Shown: positions 43,674 to 56,489, numbered from the stretch's first letter. The stretch: DNA of 64,000 nucleotides from Maylandia zebra (GCF_041146795.1 NC_135167.1:1689454-1753453); one strand, 5' to 3'. The notes: generated from the letters alone by a model not told the origin. Program-made: numbers and translations.

Positions 43674-45413
43674 ATGCCCTGTACCAACATAGAGCAGAGC
43701 AGCTATCTGAACGCTACCCCAACAGAGGTCGATTATCTTGTTAATAATTTCACCTCCTCACTACGTACGACTCTGGATACTGTAGCTCCAGTGAAAACTA
43801 AGGTCTCTAATCAGAAGTACCTGACTCCGTGGTATAATTCTCAAACACGTAGCCTAAAGCAGATGACTCGTAAGCTGGAGAGGAAATGGCGTGTCACAAA
43901 TCTAGACGATCATCATTTAGCCTGGAGAAATAGTTTGCTGCTTTATAAGAAAGCCCTCCGCAAAGCCAGAACATCTTACTATTCATCACTGATTGAAGAC
44001 AATAAGAACAACCCCAGGTTTCTCTTCAGCACTGTAGCCAGGCTGACAAACAGTCAGAGCTCTTTTGAGCCAACAATCCCTTTAACGTTAACTAGTAATG
44101 ACTTCATGAACTTCTTCACAAATAAAATTTTTATCATTAGAGAAAAAATTACCAATAATCATCCCACAGATGTAATATTATCTACAGCTACTCTTAGTAC
44201 CATTGATGTTAAGTTAGACTCTTTTTCTCCAATTGATCTTTCTGAGTTAACTTCAATAATTACTTCCTCCAAACCATCAACCTGTCTTTTAGACCCCATT
44301 CCTACAAAACTGCTCAAAGAAGTCCTGCCATTAATTAATGCTTCAATCTTAAATATGATCAACCTATCTCTAATGATCGGCTATGTACCACAGGCCTTCA
44401 AGCTAGCTGTAGTTAAACCTTTACTCAAAAAGCATCTCTAGACCCAGCAGTCTTAGCTAATTATAGGCCGATCTCCAACCTTCCTTTCATATCAATCATC
44501 CTTGAAAGAGTAGTTGTCAAACAGCTAACAGATCATCTGCAGAGGTTTATTTGAAGAGTTTCAGTCAGGTTTCAGAGCTCATCACAGCACAGAAACAGCT
44601 TTAGTGAAGGTTACAAATGATCTTCTTATGGCCTCTGACAGTGGACTCATCTCTGTGCTTGTCCTGCTAGACCTCAGTGCAGCGTTCGATACTGTCGACC
44701 ATAATATCCTATTAGAGCGATTAGAACATGCTGTAGGTATTACAGGTACTGTGCTGCAGTGGTTTGTATCATATCTATCTAATAGACTCCAGTTTGTGCA
44801 TGTAAATGGAGAGTCCTCTTCACACACTGAGGTTAATTATGGAGTTCCACAGGGTTCAGTGCTAGGACCAATTCTGTTTACATTATACATGCTTCCCTTA
44901 GGCAGCATCATTAGAAGACATAGCATACATTTACACTGCTATGCTGATGACACCCAGCTCTATCTGTCCATGAAGCCAGATAACACACACCAATTAGTTA
45001 AACTGCAGGAATGTCTTAAAGACATAAAGACCTGGATGGCCGCTAACTTTCTGCTTCTTAATTCAGATCAAACTGAGGTTATTGTACTCGGCCCTGAAAA
45101 GCTTAGAAATATGGTATCTAAGCAGATCCTTACTCTGGATGGCATTACCTTGGCCTCCAGTAACACTGTGAGGAACCTTGGAGTCATTTTTGACCAGGAC
45201 ATGTCCTTCAATGCTCATATTAAACAAATATGTAAGACTGCTTTCTTCCATTTGTGCAACATCTCTAACGTTAGAAATATCCTGATCTTAAATAATCAGG
45301 CCCCATTTTATCTTAATGACCTTGTAGTACCATATCACCCTATTAGAGCACTTTGCTCTCACACTGCAGGCCTACTTGTTGTTCCTAGAGTATTTAAAAG
45401 GAACAACAAGTAA
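43674..45413 (+). pseudogene. L2 ORF2 (reverse transcriptase) pseudogene
   Basis: Two open segments cover the polyprotein. The first (43674-44441) has DYLVNNFTSSLRTTLDTVAP, LTPWYNSQTRSLKQ and the FKLAVVKPLLKK lead-in to the polymerase. The second (44604-45413) holds the reverse transcriptase core: [33 protein letters not shown] and the catalytic [11 protein letters not shown]. They are separated by a one-base loss near 44435 (frame changes after LLKK) and a further small deletion near 44545. Past ISNVRNILI about 80 codons are missing compared with usual L2 length before [18 protein letters not shown]. The protein cannot be functional. RT motifs identify the clade as CR1/L2-like. Confidence 0.82.
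45374..45411. repeat. 13-bp perfect inverted repeat at the L2 ORF/UTR deletion junction
   Basis: acttgttgttcct (45374-45386) and aggaacaacaagt (45399-45411) are exact inverses with a 12-nt loop. Immediately to the right the element jumps to its 3' UTR, so the hairpin marks a rearranged junction. Confidence 0.7.
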
Positions 45414-45879
45414 AACAGCAGATGGCCCCGCCCCTCCCTGAGCCTGGTTCTGCCGGAGGTTTCTTCCTGTTAAAAGGGAGTTTTTCCTTCCCACTGTCGC
45501 CAAAGTTCTTGCTCATAGGGGGGTCATATGATTGTTGGGTTTTTCTCTGTATATACTGTACAAGATAAAGCGCTTGAGGCGACTGCTGTTGTGATTTGGC
45601 GCTGTATAAATAATATTGAATTGAATTGAATTGAAAAAACTCAATCCCAGCTGAACCTGTCAGGTACAAACAGCGAGAGCTGTATCTTTGCCTTGGTTTA
45701 GATAGATAGTGTACTTCTGTACAGCACGCGCTGGTGCCACGTACTCCCTGCTGTAGTATAACTCATGACCCAGTTTGGCTGTTATAGATTTGGAAATGAT
45801 GACAGTTGACCATCTCTGCCACAATTTCCAGACGTTTACACCTCATCAAGCTCCGTCCTCAATCTTCTACAGTTATGCG

Positions 45880-45975
45880 CACACTGTGTATACAATCCTG
45901 TTTTAACTGCTGTAAAGTTTTAACATGGGAGTCTATGGGGACTGCCTCACTGCTGCCTCTGCTGGGCATTTTGGT
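45880..45975. repeat. Dispersed repeat family X (fragment, reverse)
   Basis: It contains 'tgtaaagttttaacatggga' with 'gtctatggggactg', matching 21600-21640. Confidence 0.5.
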
Positions 45976-45989
45976 AATTTTTTTGAACC

Positions 45990-47850
45990 CTCATGATCTG
46001 GTGGAGCTGAGGTGGATGTGGCTTGCAAAGTGGCTTGCAGAGCTGAAGAAACTGGAAGGGCGAGACGTAGCTAATGCTATGTCTCGCTGTGGTGTGGAAC
46101 AAAGGAGGACAGGCGGTGATGTTACATTATAGGAAGAACATTTATGGAAGACTGCTGCTCATTTCCTGTTTCAGATGGTATAAATCCATCAGCACATTAG
46201 CTCCAAAATTAAACTGTATGCCAGATATGAAGACAAGTGGGGCAGATGTTGTTGCCTCACCTGTGACACCAAGCCTTAGGTACTCCAACCTGGCAGCTGC
46301 AGTAGGAGGCGCTCCGAGCGAGCTGACCACAGGTGGTAGATTGATCTATCTGACTGACTTTACAGAGAGAGGTGAGTGGCCGGACTATCTGTCCAAAGTC
46401 ATGAAGTTGTTTTGTACATGATTGTGTCAGGATTTGCATCTATTGATGTTTGTGGTTGGAGGAGCATGACTGAGCAGCGCATGCATCAATACTTAAAGCC
46501 AAACAGCAGATTACACCAGTACAGTGGAATATATAATGATCCATTTTATTCTTAGAAAACGTGGACATTTCTACTAGAAATAAACAACTAATTAATTACA
46601 GGAGCTCGGCTGGTGGGTTGTCTGTTCTGTGTCCAACAGCTCAAGCTGCTTACAGCGCTAGCTGGCAAATGAGCGAATGTGATCCATGATATTAACTTGT
46701 GTATGATGTCACAGAGTATTGATTTTAGCCATCAGTGAATCCTGTTAAGGCACAAAGCAAAAGTGTGTAACTAACATGTGCTTTCTGCAGTGTTAGCCTA
46801 GAAAGCTCTGTGTCCCATATTGCTCACATGCCAAGAGCAATGTAAGACACAGAGCCCGTCTTAGCAGTAAACCGGTAAATTATTATCATATCTTATACCA
46901 CTGACAGTAAGCAGCAGCTCCAGCGGGTCCACAAAGGTCAAGAAGCACATGGGAGCTCGAAGAGGGGTCAAACGGCTGAGAATAAAACCAAATGTAGGCT
47001 TCTTTCAATCAAAGGGGAGGCAGAGAAAACACTGGCAGTTTCCACCCACAGCTCCATCCACCAGAAACCAGCAGCTCGCGCTGCTCAGCCATATGTGTTT
47101 CTCTTAGCTGCTTCACAAACACAAGCTGCACAGCGTGTCCCCGTCCCAGCCCATAAGTCACAGTCCAGTCCTGACCTGAGGCAGCGAGAGTGATGGCTTC
47201 AGGAAAGGGGGACTTCCTCTGAGGGTAAGGAAGAGCAGAGGGGCGGTGGTGAGGTATGGCTCGGGCAGGAAGCACAGTGTGCGGCAGTCCTGCGAGGACG
47301 GACTGCTCGACACTCGACACTTCTTCGTGGCCATGTGCTGCTGGATCGCAAAATGGACCTGAGGGAGATGAGAGGGAGACCTGGGGAGAGAAAAGACTAA
47401 TTTATGCCTCAGTATGTCCAAAAAGGGCCCGCTGAGGACTCGTCGTATTCCCCGTCTGTTCGTCACGTGCATCGGTCAGAGTTCAGGGAGGACACAGCTG
47501 AGGGGAGGCTGAGGGCGTCGCCCTGCAGAAACAGATGAATCACATCGAGGGAACAGAGGAGCAGCCACAGTCAAACACAGTTCCCGTTTCTTTCTTCAGA
47601 CTTTAAAGTGGCTCTGCTCTGCTTTTCCTGTCATCTATCTCCTGCTCTGGTAGTCGATGTTCATGTTAAACATGGCCAGAGTTTCTATTCATGAGGTCGG
47701 TGCGTGCACAAGTAACCCTTATGATAGAAAAACCTTTGTCACAGCTGTTCTACTCCTGCATATGTATGATGTCACAGAGTGTATGTTCTGATATGGTACT
47801 CTGAAGCACACAGTTCTGGCTTGTAGGTAGTGTGCTGTAAAGCTAACATG
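45990..47850. other. Non-coding stretch with one weak exon candidate
   Basis: No mobile element recognised. At about 47185-47357 (minus) an open frame VHFAIQQHMATKK... is preceded by a pyrimidine-rich tract and CAG, and followed by CAG|GTCAGG. The peptide is not recognised, so I do not call it a gene. Confidence 0.25.
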
Positions 47851-48200
47851 GAAGTGACCATGAATGACCACCAGGGGGCTTCTAGAGGCTGTTCTAGGCT
47901 CCGACTGCGTCGGCGTCGGTGCAGCAGTGGGCGCTCTAATGACTCTCAGTGAATGAAGCTAAACGTCTAAAATAATGATTTCCACCTGCTTCCAGACAAT
48001 AATCATTTATTATATTTTTCTTCACTATATTTTTCTTCATTCTTCATTCCATTTCTACAACGTGTCTGAACTGAACTAAAATAACTCATGACGAGAACCT
48101 TCACAGACAAACTCTTGACGACAGCTTCCTGCTACATTCCTGCTAATGTGTGCTGATTGGTTGGTTAAGGATTTAGGACAGGATGTCCTCCCACAATGAC
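47850..48200. repeat. Dispersed repeat family Y
   Basis: It shares 'ctgattggttggttaagg' and the following 'atttaggacaggatgtcctcc' with 51575-51612 in slightly diverged form, and gggcgctcta plus 'aaaataatg' with 51426-51486. It is non-coding and of unknown class. Confidence 0.45.
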
Positions 48201-48225
48201 ACCCTTGTCCAAATTATAGTTACAA

Positions 48226-48480
48226 CAAATAAGATAACTTTTATTAGTCCCACACGTGGGAAATTTGTTTTGTTACAGCAGAAAGTGGACAGTGCAAAGT
48301 TACATAGCAAAAATTATAAAAACAGTATAATAATAAGAATAAGATACTGTACACAATAGAATAAGAATAAACTAAAATACTATATACAATAGAATAAAAT
48401 AGAATAAAAATACTATATACAACTGAGTAAAATACGTTGTCAGGAAAAGAGAATTGCACTTAGTGTCATTGCTGTTGCAC
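48226..48480 (-). mobile_element. LINE 3' tail (reverse orientation)
   Basis: 'ataagataacttttattagt' followed by 'cccacacgtgggaaatttg' and an AT-rich degenerate region is the reverse of a fish LINE 3' UTR ending in a GATA-type simple tail. A related short (gataa)n start lies at 30775-30793. No coding part survives. Confidence 0.45.
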
Positions 48481-48701
48481 ATGTTTGGATGTGTGTGTGG
48501 AGGCGCGTGGTTCCATGGGGCTTCATTCTGGACGAGCTTAAGAGCGCCCCCTTTTGGAACAGGAAGTCCTCCCTCTGCAATATTTGTAAATTTGAGTTTC
48601 CTCTGGTCACTTGATGTGTGATTTTGGTTCCCAATGAATGTTTTGGTCTCAGTTGCTTGTTTGAAGCCCCGCCTACCTACTGCTCAGATCTATGGCTTCA
48701 C

Positions 48702-48905
48702 ATCTCTGTCTCTCTTCCACATCCCATCTTCCTTCTCTCACCCCAACCAATCACAGCAGATGGCCACGCCCCTCCCTGAGCCTGGTTCTGCCAGAGGTTT
48801 CTTCCTGTTAAAAGGGAGTTTTTCCTTCCTGCTGTCGCCAACGTGCTTGCTCATAGGGGGTCATATGATTGTTGGGTTTTCTCTGTATCTATTATTGTAG
48901 AATCT
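48702..48905 (+). mobile_element. L2-clade LINE 3' tail, lacking its terminus
   Basis: It has the same 3' UTR block as 45415-45560, including 'accaatcacagcagatggcc' and 'ggtttcttcctgttaaaagg', but it stops before the final AAGCGC hairpin and poly-A-like end. The orientation is plus. Confidence 0.7.
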
Positions 48906-48909
48906 TCTG

Positions 48910-51400
48910 TTTGTGATGAAAGGTGGCTATCAAGGGGGAGGAGCTAAAACAGTTTGAACTGCACTAAGAACCGGGACAAAATAAGTAAGGATTATTTTGA
49001 ACTGTGAATCATGCAAAGCTCCTCTGATGGAGTCCAAGAATAAAATTGTGGAGCAGATTAGAAACGTTTTCCAGGTTAACTGTGGCAAGTTTGGTGTTTT
49101 AAAACAGAACTTATGTGGTATTAACAGCTCCTCAGGTGTAGACGCGCTAAAGGGAAAATCATGCAGTGAACACTAGATCATGAGTTCATGACTCTGGGCT
49201 TTCTCCTTCTTGAACAGCGTGAAGCCAAAGATTCGGCCGCAGATAAAGAAGAAGGACAGATTCTCAACAATTATTCTGCTAACACCGTCTGAATGTCAAG
49301 TGACTCTCAGGTCCTGAACCGAAAGGTCTTCATCAAAGACTAAAGCCTGATGCTTCTGACAAGCTCCCCGCCCGAGTCCAAACATCTTCCTCGTGCCCGA
49401 TCTGTTCTGGTCCTTTACCCAGACGGCCCCCACCAAAACGCCACTCAGCTTTTTATGTCTCTCTCTTACTGATCCCCAGCGTTCCCCTCTCTGAGGCGTC
49501 CCACGAGGGAGACAGGTGAGATGAAACAGGTTGGGGGGAGGCAACGAATCAAAGGAGGAAGAGCAGGTGGGGGTTAAGGAACACAGTGCATGTGCTCGGT
49601 GTCATCTGACTTTCAGGCTGGCTTGCTGATCTCCTCTGATGTACAGTACATGACATGGGCCTCGGAGTCCGGCCCCTAATCAAGCCAGCAGACACTGCGG
49701 TTGCCCCCCACCCCTGCTCCTCCACCCCCACGGGAAGGAGGCAGCAAACCAGCAGCTGTGTTCACCTCCTCTGCCTCCTCTCCTCCAGTCAGGTGGAATG
49801 AGAGGATTGGAGAGGACTGGAAGTGGAACAGAAGGGTATCGGAGTAAAGCCGGAGATATTTGCATGCCTCCCAACGCTTCAGAGCCTCCAATTAGCATCG
49901 GAGGCCCTGCTGCCGGCTGCAGGACCCGAGCGCGGTTGGGCCAGCGGTGGCATTCCTGGGCCTGAAGAGGATTAACACACCCCCTCCTCCTCCAATCCTC
50001 CGGGTGGGGATGTGCCAACGCCGTGACCCGACCGTGACCGTGTACCTGTAACACCCGAGGTCACTGCAGTCCAGGTGAAAGCGGTCATTAATAACTTGTT
50101 CACAGGTCAAATAAAATTTTTGGTTTAAGTTAAAATAATCTGAAGTCAGGTCGTCCTTTACGGTCACTTTTGATCCTAAAGTCATGACGCACAGGTGTCG
50201 TTAGGCCGGAGGTTCACTCTAATCCTGTGTCAAAGCCATAAAAAGCATCATAACCGATCACTAAACCAGATTTACTTCATCACACACGAGCCCACAGGCT
50301 GTTCGCCAAACCGCCGTCATGTCACACGCAGCACATTTGTCCACAGGTGGGGGTGGCACTCTCAGCTGCAGCGTTTGCTGTTTCAGGGCTGACTTCGTTG
50401 TTCAGCCAAGGTGGTTGCTGCTCTGTTTGTGGCCTCTGCTGTTTGTTTAGTGCGTCTATATTTGGAAGTGAGCCTCTCGCAGTGGCTAACACTGATGCCT
50501 GGCAGAGAGAGGGTCCTGGGTTCAGTCTGAAGGGCCTTTTTAATGCAGGATGGTTTGGATAGCTGTTCATCGTTTTAGCAGCTAAAAGGTCTGAATGTGG
50601 AAATAAACAGGTGATAATATGTGAGTGTCTACAGCTTGTTGAACCGCCAATTTATTCCACGCAGCTTTGTTGCCATATAAGCCTCTCTGTACAGTATATG
50701 CTACTGTACCTAATCAGGCTGCTGTTTCACGTGTTTCATCAGCTCGTCATTTTCAGCTGTCGTGCCAACTCGGTCCAGGGCGAGGCCCCCAAGGAGCGGT
50801 CCGACTCGAGTACGACTACAAAGACAGCGGCTCAAGCGACTCCAGTTCCCGTACTCGGTGCTTTGGGAGCGGATTCAGAGAAGAAATGAACGTCTGCAGC
50901 TGAACAATCAATATTGTCACTGAAGAACGGCGCAGCTCGGAGACCTGAGAGCGGCTGGGGTGAATGTAGGCTTTTAACGTGAACACGTGCAGTCTATTAA
51001 CACGTTCACCCGTCCGCTGCACGCTTTGTGTGAACCAAGACAACAAACAGGCTTAATTAGCGTTCATCGACACATGAACGTGGTCCCTGAGGCTCACCCG
51101 GAGCCTGACGCAGCTCTGAAAGGTTTCTCGGCTGTAAAAACACGACTGCTCGCAGATCAGCAGATAATCACACTGACGGCCTGCAGAGGGTTCATGTTGT
51201 TTGCAACAGGAGTGAGGTTCAAACAGCAGCACGACAGGAACAAACACCAGGACAGACGCCTTCTTACCGGACAACAGTTAGAGCTTAATACTGCCGCTCG
51301 CTGAGGGTCACGTGACATCTCTGGACCGTCACAACATTAACGTCAGGTCTCAGGCGTCTGCTAAAGTTAGACAAAGTAATATATGACACATTACTCTGAC
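48910..51400. other. Non-coding stretch, largely unrecognised
   Basis: No exon or mobile element identified. The block 49640-49960 is repeat-poor with balanced composition, and 50780-50900 is GC-rich with short open frames, none with recognisable domains. Confidence 0.3.
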
Positions 51401-51409
51401 AGTAGTGCA

Positions 51410-51615
51410 TTACCGGAGCTGCCCTGCACAGCAGGGGGCGCTCTAAGACGGTTCTCAAAGAACAGAGCTTGGCGGCTAAAATAATGTGGTCGACCTGAGC
51501 TGAAATAAAACCACCTGTCTGTCCGTGAGTTTCTCTCACAGCTAAGCTGATTTTAACTGTAAAACATTCGTGCTGATTGGTCCGTTAAGGGTTTAGCACA
51601 GGACATCCTCCTTCG
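51410..51615. repeat. Dispersed repeat family Y (second copy)
   Basis: Similar in order to 47924-48195: 'cagggggcgctctaa', then 'ctaaaataatg', then 'gtgctgattggtccgttaag' and 'aggacatcctcc'. Same orientation as the first copy. Confidence 0.45.
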
Positions 51616-51619
51616 ATGG

Positions 51620-54600
51620 CGCCAGTTTCCTGCGGATGTTAGCAGGGCAGTAAAACCCAGCAGACACTTCCTGTACGCTTTTATTGTGAAACATTTACAG
51701 GAACTAGCACCTGTGCAGTGCAGTTTTGTATTTATTCATCCAAATCTGTTTTTAAATAATTCCGTCCTCATTTTTCCTGACGTTACAGAATCAGGTCCAA
51801 ACACACCAAAGCAGAAGAGAGCGCGGCGGACGTAACATCTGCCAGCACGCTGTCAGGGCCGTAACGAGGAGGCTGATGAAGCTGCATGGGAACTCATTTC
51901 CTCCATGTCTCTGCCAAATTTCACATCATAAATGACCACCGCTCGTTGTTTTTGATATGACACAAGTATTTACAGAGTTTAAGCAGTCGAACGTAAAACT
52001 ACACAGCTCTGTCTGTGAGAGACGTTGCACTCGTTTACCGTCGACTTCTAACCGACGTGTTTAAAGGTGCGCGGCGGCATCCTGGTGTGATCTGGTTTAA
52101 TGATGCAGGGGCTATAACCTGTTCCCACTATCTGTGCTGCAGCTTTCTGATGGCCGAGGGAGAAGCTCACAGACATCAGACACAGTGTTTAAGGAAAGCA
52201 AATACACACAATACAAAAGCAATACTGTGATAATATTCACTGAACCGCAGAGAGGTTTGTGTTTCACTGCTGCGACCTTCACTGGGCCTGAATCTCTAAC
52301 CCTCTACAAACTGTCTAAAAGTGTCCTGGTAAAGTTCTGCTGTTTTCTCCGTTTCAGGTTTTTATAACTGGCAAAATTCAATGTGTGATTAAAAAATGAA
52401 TTTGGTAAAATCCTTTATTTTAAAATGGTAGTTTGTGCTTTCCTTATTTTTACAGCTTTATGTACAAACAGCCTGTGAATTATGATCTAACTTCACATTT
52501 GCTGCATAATTTGTTGAATGTAGCTAAAAATCTCTCACATAATAAATATAATGCTGTTTCTTTTATCAATGAGAAGAACAAAAGTTACACTGTAAAATCA
52601 TAAACACTTTGGTTTATTTTAAAAGTGTGACACAGATTCATAAATAGCTAAGAGGCCCCTCGGTTTGCACGATCGGCCTCTTTGGCGGGAGGATTCTGGT
52701 CCCGAGCCGCGTATTTCACACCCAGGGTCTGCAGGGTTCACACGAGGGACTCTACGAGCGTTTCTCCATCTCACGCTGAGATGTTTGAAGCTGGATGGAC
52801 AGACTGACAGTTATCAATAGAGCCGAGCTGAAAATGACTGTGGATAAAAGATGAGACTAAGAATGGCATAAAAGAAAGACGCACACCGGCTTAGAGAGTT
52901 TTACTCTTTTACTAGATTTTCTATGAATGCAACAAAGATTTTATTTATTTATTTCTTACAGAGGAACACCGTACGTGTTGCTAAGACTCGTATCCTTGAA
53001 GCAGTTGTATCCTGAACAATGGCAGCTCCGAGCTGCTGCAGACTTCCTTTTGGAAGCTGGTGTGCGTCAGGTTCTCCAGATGACCTGAAGGCAGCGCCGG
53101 GCCCATTGTCACCTCAGTGATGAAGGCGGAGCTTCAACTGTCACCTGTCCAATCACAGTTATTGATGAGCTGCAGGTGTTGAGCAGCAGAGGTGCGAAAG
53201 CTGTGGCCGGCCTTCATTAGTCTGCTGTGATTGTCACAAAGCGGCTCTGATGAATCAGATGTGGGCGCGTCCTCAGACAGACATGACACCGGTGAGTGAC
53301 CCGCTGACATCCAGCCCTAACGCTCCAAACATGCCTGTTGCCTCCATAAAAGGTGAACTGGTAAAAATGCTGACTCCGTTTCCAAGAAGGAGACACAAAG
53401 TTTTACCTGCTTTCATTTCAGCACATGAGGTGTTTGATGGGTTTGATGGGCCGTGTTCTTCAACACACAATGACTGCAGCTGTGGATGATGTGGCTCTTT
53501 TAATGTGATATATATTATTTTAACATGTAGTCTTGCTGATGTTTCAGCTAAAGAAGCTGGGGGTCTTCAGACGGGTCCCCAGCCCCTATAACCAGGTGCA
53601 AAGTGTTTTAAGACTTTACAAAACCTCTACATCTCATTTGAAACGTTCCCTATCATAAAACAAACGATTATTTTTATGAGGTTATTCGTTGGTCACAGCA
53701 CCAAGCTGGACTATGGTGGCGCATTTATCCCACAGACAGGAAGCAGACGCTGGGCGAACTGCAGCTTTCGGCGCTCGTCTCCAGCTCTGCAGGTCGATTG
53801 GTGCCTTTAGCATCGACTTTAACGCTTGAAGGAAACATTGCACATTTGTGGTCTTGCTCATCTCTTTGTATCCAAATACAAATCCATCAGATTCAGTAAC
53901 TGTGCTGCACACATCTGGGGTTTGTAACATATGATAAATTGCCAGTGAGCATTTTGCAGATACCCTTAAGATGAAGTCTGCTATTTTATTAATAATAAAA
54001 AAAAGGAGAGCGAGCCGAGCAGCACTCGAAGGCGGCGTGAGTTTACGTCCCTGTTTGCTGGCTGCAGACCAGCACAGGCAGCGCGTAGGAGAGCAGAGAG
54101 TGAATATTTCAGCATGGTTGGAGGCATTGGTGGTTGTCAGTGTGAGTGGTGTGTGTGTGTGTGAGGGGCTGGGGTGTATAGCAGATAGCAGAGCACATCT
54201 GGTGTTGAGGCAGGGAGGTGGCGGTGGTGGGTCGGGGCCTTGGGAGCAGCCCGTGGCAGCTACCTTCCCGTACCAGCCTCTGGAAGGGAGCTGCCTGCCT
54301 GTCGCCGCCTGATTTATACGCGGCTAATGTCAGAGCAACGCGATGTCGAAACTGTGGCATAAACACCAGAGTTTGGAGATTATGATTCAGTGTCGGGGAG
54401 GACTGCTGTTCCTCCAACGCAGCCTGATACACTCCAGCAATCTCCAGTTTTCAGGGCTTATCTCAGCCGTGACCTACGGCTTGCATTTTGTCAGGGCGGT
54501 TTCTTCTTCGCGCTCCTTCGGCCCGGCTCAGGTAATCCACTCCTCAATCTGACATCATTAACCATTAACAGGTAAAGTCATAAGGTCACCTGAGACCAGC

Positions 54601-56240
54601 GTGAGGTGAGGAGCAGGCGAGGATTTCCTGGTGGAAAACATTGTTCCCATCTCAGATGGGTCAGTCTGGTTTATTCTCTTTACAAGTGTAAATGTGTGCA
54701 GATACATCAGCTGAACAGGAAACTCACAACTGTGAGGTTTTCAAAACTTGAAGCTGGAGAGCCGAGAGCGCTGACCGCACAGAGTCTGGGGGGGTTGTGT
54801 TTTAAAGAACTGCAGCGTGATAAAAAGACGAGGAGACGCTCGGTCATGGCTGACACGTCAGTGCCAGGTGTGTTAGCCTCTTCCTCTGCTCCGGAGATCA
54901 TCCAACCTCTGACTGCAGATCAGCCTCATTCAGCATAAAGTTTGAGGCGCCTGCTGCATCGCGTCTGGGAGGAAATCTTCCCGTCGACATGTCCTTCTTT
55001 CTTCTGTGTTGTTCTGCGAGCGAGTGTAAGCAAACCTGCAAGCCGCTCAGCAGCCTTTTGTGTCGATGTGTTTGCTGCTTATTGTGCAAGGCTGCACCGA
55101 GGCCCTGAGAACAGCGAGACGGGCAACGAGTTCTCCCAGCGTCTGAAACATTAATGCAGAAACCCGATTAGCCATGCCATCACAGGCCTCCTGCTCCTCG
55201 CCTATTGATTTTCCTTCCACTCACCCTCCCCCCCTTCAAAAAAGCCGGGAGGGAGTCTCTCAAGAGCCAGAGCACCTCTCCTCCTCTCCAAGGCCTCCTC
55301 TGGCCTGGGCCTTCTCACCGATCCGGCCCTGCTGATTTCTACTGAGACTTTGGAGGGGCTATAGACTTCTGACGATAACCCTAGGTGCTGCAGGAGAGGG
55401 CTGGGGGGGTGGGGGCGGCGATGGGAAGAGGTGGGGGGAGTCTGTGAGCTGCAGTGATCACGGAGGGCTGAATCGGCCTGATCAGTATGCCGGGGTGGAG
55501 GAGCGTAGACTCCAGAGAGAGGAGCTGTGTAATCAGAGATGAAAGTTGTGGAGGCTCTGGTCAGCCCGGCTCTGCCTCTCCCCTCTGGTTTCACTGACCT
55601 GGAGCGCTTTCACTGAAGGGAGAGATGAACATCTCTGATGGCTTAGCCCAGAGACATGCTGCATCCATACGCTATCTACCTCCACACGGTTGATCAGGGA
55701 ACTTGGCTGATGTTCCCTGGCAAAAAAGGAGCGTTGTGAATGTAAACGAGTGTTGTGCAGAAGTAACTTTGCTCTCAAACTTTGCTCCTTCGGCTCAGTT
55801 TGAGTAGAAAACGTCAGGGCTTGTAAAAATGTCGAATCCACTCATTTCATAGCTCGGTCAGAGGAATCAATTGTGCTGGTGCTGTTCGCTGAAATGATGC
55901 GTCAGTGTTCGGCCCTCGTAATGCATGTTTGCCTTTAGAGGCTGAGGCGTGCGCGCGATTAAACATCCTCACAGCTGACAGAAGAGTTTCGTTTTTTTAT
56001 TGTAGGATGTATATTTGTGACATTTACTGTTTCTATGATCTGATGTTTAAAATGACGGACCACCTCCAACCTCAGGGCAACAGTTCTCCAGCTTCTGAAA
56101 CTCTTTCAAAGGTTTTTTCTCAGCTTCTGAAACATTCAGACATAAAGACTTGACTATTTATACACATGGCGGGTAGCTGGCAAGTCTTTGTCCTGTCTGT
56201 GTGTTTATACACCTCCCTGCATTTAATCATTAGTTATTAT
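51620..56240. other. Non-coding stretch, repeat-poor, nothing recognised
   Basis: Almost 5 kb without a mobile element I can name. AT-rich around 52360-52640, GC-rich and purine-biased around 54180-54320 and 55380-55440. Open frames up to 130 codons lack domains and splice context. Confidence 0.3.
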
Positions 56241-56267
56241 TAATCTTTGGCCCCTCCCACCCAACAC

Positions 56268-56486
56268 CGGTCGCAGCAGATGGCCCCGCCCCTCCCTGAG
56301 CCTGGTTCTGCTCTCCTGCTTCTTCCTGTTAAAACTGTGTTTTTCCTTCCCTCTGTCGCTGTGCGCTTGTCGACTGATCGTTGAAGTTTCTCTGTGTCAC
56401 TGTAGAGTCTTTACCTTACAATATAAAGCACCTTGAGGTTATTATTGTGATTTGGCGCTATATGAATAAAAGTGAAGTGAATTGAA
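56268..56486 (+). mobile_element. L2-clade LINE 3' tail (diverged)
   Basis: 'gcagcagatggccccgcccc' through 'caatataaagcaccttgagg' to 'gtgaagtgaattgaa' follows the L2 3' UTR. The orientation is plus. Confidence 0.7.
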
Positions 56487-56489
56487 CCG

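Larger units (their letters stand above)
42895..45640 (+). mobile_element. L2-clade non-LTR retrotransposon, broken copy
   Basis: In order: the end of an endonuclease domain (42940-43140, with DFNIHVDAKNDSLNMAFNLL and HTLDLVLTYG), an insertion (43234-43655), the region before the reverse transcriptase (43674-44441), the reverse transcriptase (44604-45290), the ORF end (45290-45412) and the 3' UTR (45415-45640) ending ttgaattgaattgaa. The 5' end is truncated; the exact left boundary is uncertain. It is the source type of the solo tails at 676, 19230, 31051, 48702 and 56268. Confidence 0.85.
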
